NCBI GenBank assembly: GCA_963759055.1
Contig: CAVWYD010000018.1
Location: forward strand, 107,921 to 171,920
Direction of reading: 5' to 3'
Length of the DNA stretch: 64,000 nt
Source: Thiosocius sp963759055
GTDB lineage: Bacteria; Pseudomonadota; Gammaproteobacteria; Chromatiales; Chromatiaceae
The stretch's first letter is position 1, and the number at the start of each line of letters is the position of its first letter. The translations under genes were made by a program, and so were the position numbers. The notes beneath the pieces were generated by a model that worked only from the letters and a program-made list of their open reading frames with translations, was not told the origin of the DNA and did not search any database. Positions 63,229 through 64,000 of this stretch are shown here, one piece after another.

Positions 63229-64000
63229 CTATTTGTAGTTGTCACGGTCCAGGCCGTATTTTTTCATCTTGTCGTACAGGGTCTTGCGCGGCAGACCCAG
63301 CGACTCCATAGTCGCTTTGATGCTGCCGTTATTGGCCTTCAGATGCTGCTCGATCAGGCCGCGCTCGAAACACTCCAACTGCTCCGGGAGTGTGATCGCG
63401 GGGCGATCGGCATCGCCGTTCATCATCTGCTCAAAATCGTAGCCACAGGATTCACCGAGCAGGACGTAACGCTCTGCGGCATTGCGCAACTCGCGCACGT
63501 TCCCCCGCCACTCGGCCATCATCAGTTGATGAAGCTGCTCGGGGCCGGGGCTCGGTGGCTCACGCTGATAACGTGCGCCCGCCACCAGCACGAAATGCTG
63601 AAACAGCAGGGGTATGTCCTCACGCCGTTCGCGCAGCGGCGGGATATCGATCGTCACCACGCTGAGCCGGTAGTAGAGATCTTCCCGGAACTCGCCACGG
63701 GTGGCCGCCTCGCGAAGATCCACTTTGGTCGCCGCCACCACGCGCAGATCCAGCGGAATCAGTTCGTTCGAACCAAGACGCTCGATCGCCCGCTCCTGCA
63801 ACACCCGCAGCAGGTGGACCTGGACCTGCATCGGCATGCTCTCGATTTCATCCAGAAACAGGGTACCCCCGTTGGCATGCTCGAACTTGCCGATGCGTCG
63901 CGACCTCGCATCGGTAAAGGCTCCCGCCTCGTGACCGAACAGTTCACTTTCGATCAGGCTCTCTGCAACCGCACCGCAGTTCACCGCTACAAAATTACAA
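63229..64000 (-). CDS. Sigma-54-dependent response regulator, DctD-like (partial)
   Basis: The 3' part of an NtrC-family activator; the frame is open at the window end. Visible AAA+ parts: FVAVNCGAV, ESELFGHEAGAFTDA (GAFTGA loop, here GAFTDA), GTLFLDEIESMPMQVQ (Walker B), RVVAATKVDL, FREDLYYRLSVVTIDIPPLRER and WRGNVRELRNAAER. The C-terminal Fis-type helix-turn-helix ends LGLPRKTLYDKMKKYGL, the DctD pattern, so regulation of C4-dicarboxylate or related TRAP transport is suggested. The receiver domain is beyond the edge. Confidence 0.9.
   Translation of the reverse strand, partial: CNFVAVNCGAVAESLIESELFGHEAGAFTDARSRRIGKFEHANGGTLFLDEIESMPMQVQVHLLRVLQERAIERLGSNELIPLDLRVVAATKVDLREAATRGEFREDLYYRLSVVTIDIPPLRERREDIPLLFQHFVLVAGARYQREPPSPGPEQLHQLMMAEWRGNVRELRNAAERYVLLGESCGYDFEQMMNGDADRPAITLPEQLECFERGLIEQHLKANNGSIKATMESLGLPRKTLYDKMKKYGLDRDNYK

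Overview
The window is a GC-rich stretch of gammaproteobacterial chromosome. Gene families, gene order and protein signatures (radC/coaBC/dut/algC, rpmB-rpmG, ftsY-ftsE-ftsX-rpoH, ubiC-ubiA, bioB-F-H-C-D) point to a free-living aerobic or facultative bacterium of Chromatiales/Pseudomonas-like affinity. The species cannot be fixed from sequence alone. No rRNA, tRNA, CRISPR array, integrase or intact insertion sequence was seen.

Layout. 1-5.4 kb: nucleotide-sugar, dUTP and CoA genes (algC, dut, coaBC) divergent from radC and the rpmB-rpmG ribosomal operon. 5.4-10 kb: a membrane fatty-acid desaturase, an EAL/HDOD signalling protein and a hydantoinase-A-like ATPase. 10-14 kb: a four-gene Gld-type ABC system running into mutM. 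14-23.9 kb: gamma-glutamyltransferase, ferredoxin, coaD, rsmD and a pair of M16 proteases, then ftsY, ftsE, ftsX and rpoH. 24-26 kb: a low-GC island with one orphan glycosyltransferase-like gene. 26-37.6 kb: respiration, with ccoS/ccoI (copper supply to cbb3 oxidase), heme O/A synthesis (ctaB, ctaA), a SCO-like protein, SURF1 and the aa3 oxidase operon (DUF2244, coxB, ctaD, a 38-aa membrane peptide, ctaG, coxC). 37.8-42.8 kb: the complete late biotin pathway as one operon, with a recognisable promoter and BirA-type operator shared with divergent comF. 43-50 kb: dksA, an alpha/beta hydrolase, ubiA, ubiC and recG. 50-55.3 kb: an envelope cluster of beta-barrel, LolA-like protein, secreted NifX-fold protein, FtsX/LolC-like permease with LolD-like ATPase, and an RTX-repeat protein. 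55.5-64 kb: an orphan TAXI binding protein, small unknown proteins, yjbQ, an IalB-like protein, a peroxiredoxin-glutaredoxin plus glutathione-reductase pair behind an OxyR-like site, csrA, an alanine-zipper lipoprotein flanked by two L,D-transpeptidases, and the 3' part of a DctD-type sigma-54 activator cut by the window end.

Two matters affect how the window should be read. First, at least eleven single-base frameshifts interrupt eight otherwise intact genes (algC, ccoI, bioD, the beta-barrel, the ABC permease, the RTX protein, the TAXI protein, the LysM L,D-transpeptidase). Nine look like one-base insertions. Conserved or pathway-completing genes such as bioD and ccoI are hit, so sequence error is the simplest explanation, but seven of the eleven fall in the 50-56.3 kb envelope region, where true decay is also possible. 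These genes are annotated over their full span. Second, several small genes are easily missed: rpmG, csrA, the 38-aa cox peptide, a 57-aa protein at 56.6-56.8 kb and a short membrane ORF abutting bioB.

The best candidates for new biology are the LolCD-like/LolA-like/barrel cluster with a secreted NifX-fold protein, the biotin promoter that shares its operator with comF, and the csrA-transpeptidase-lipoprotein-transpeptidase block.
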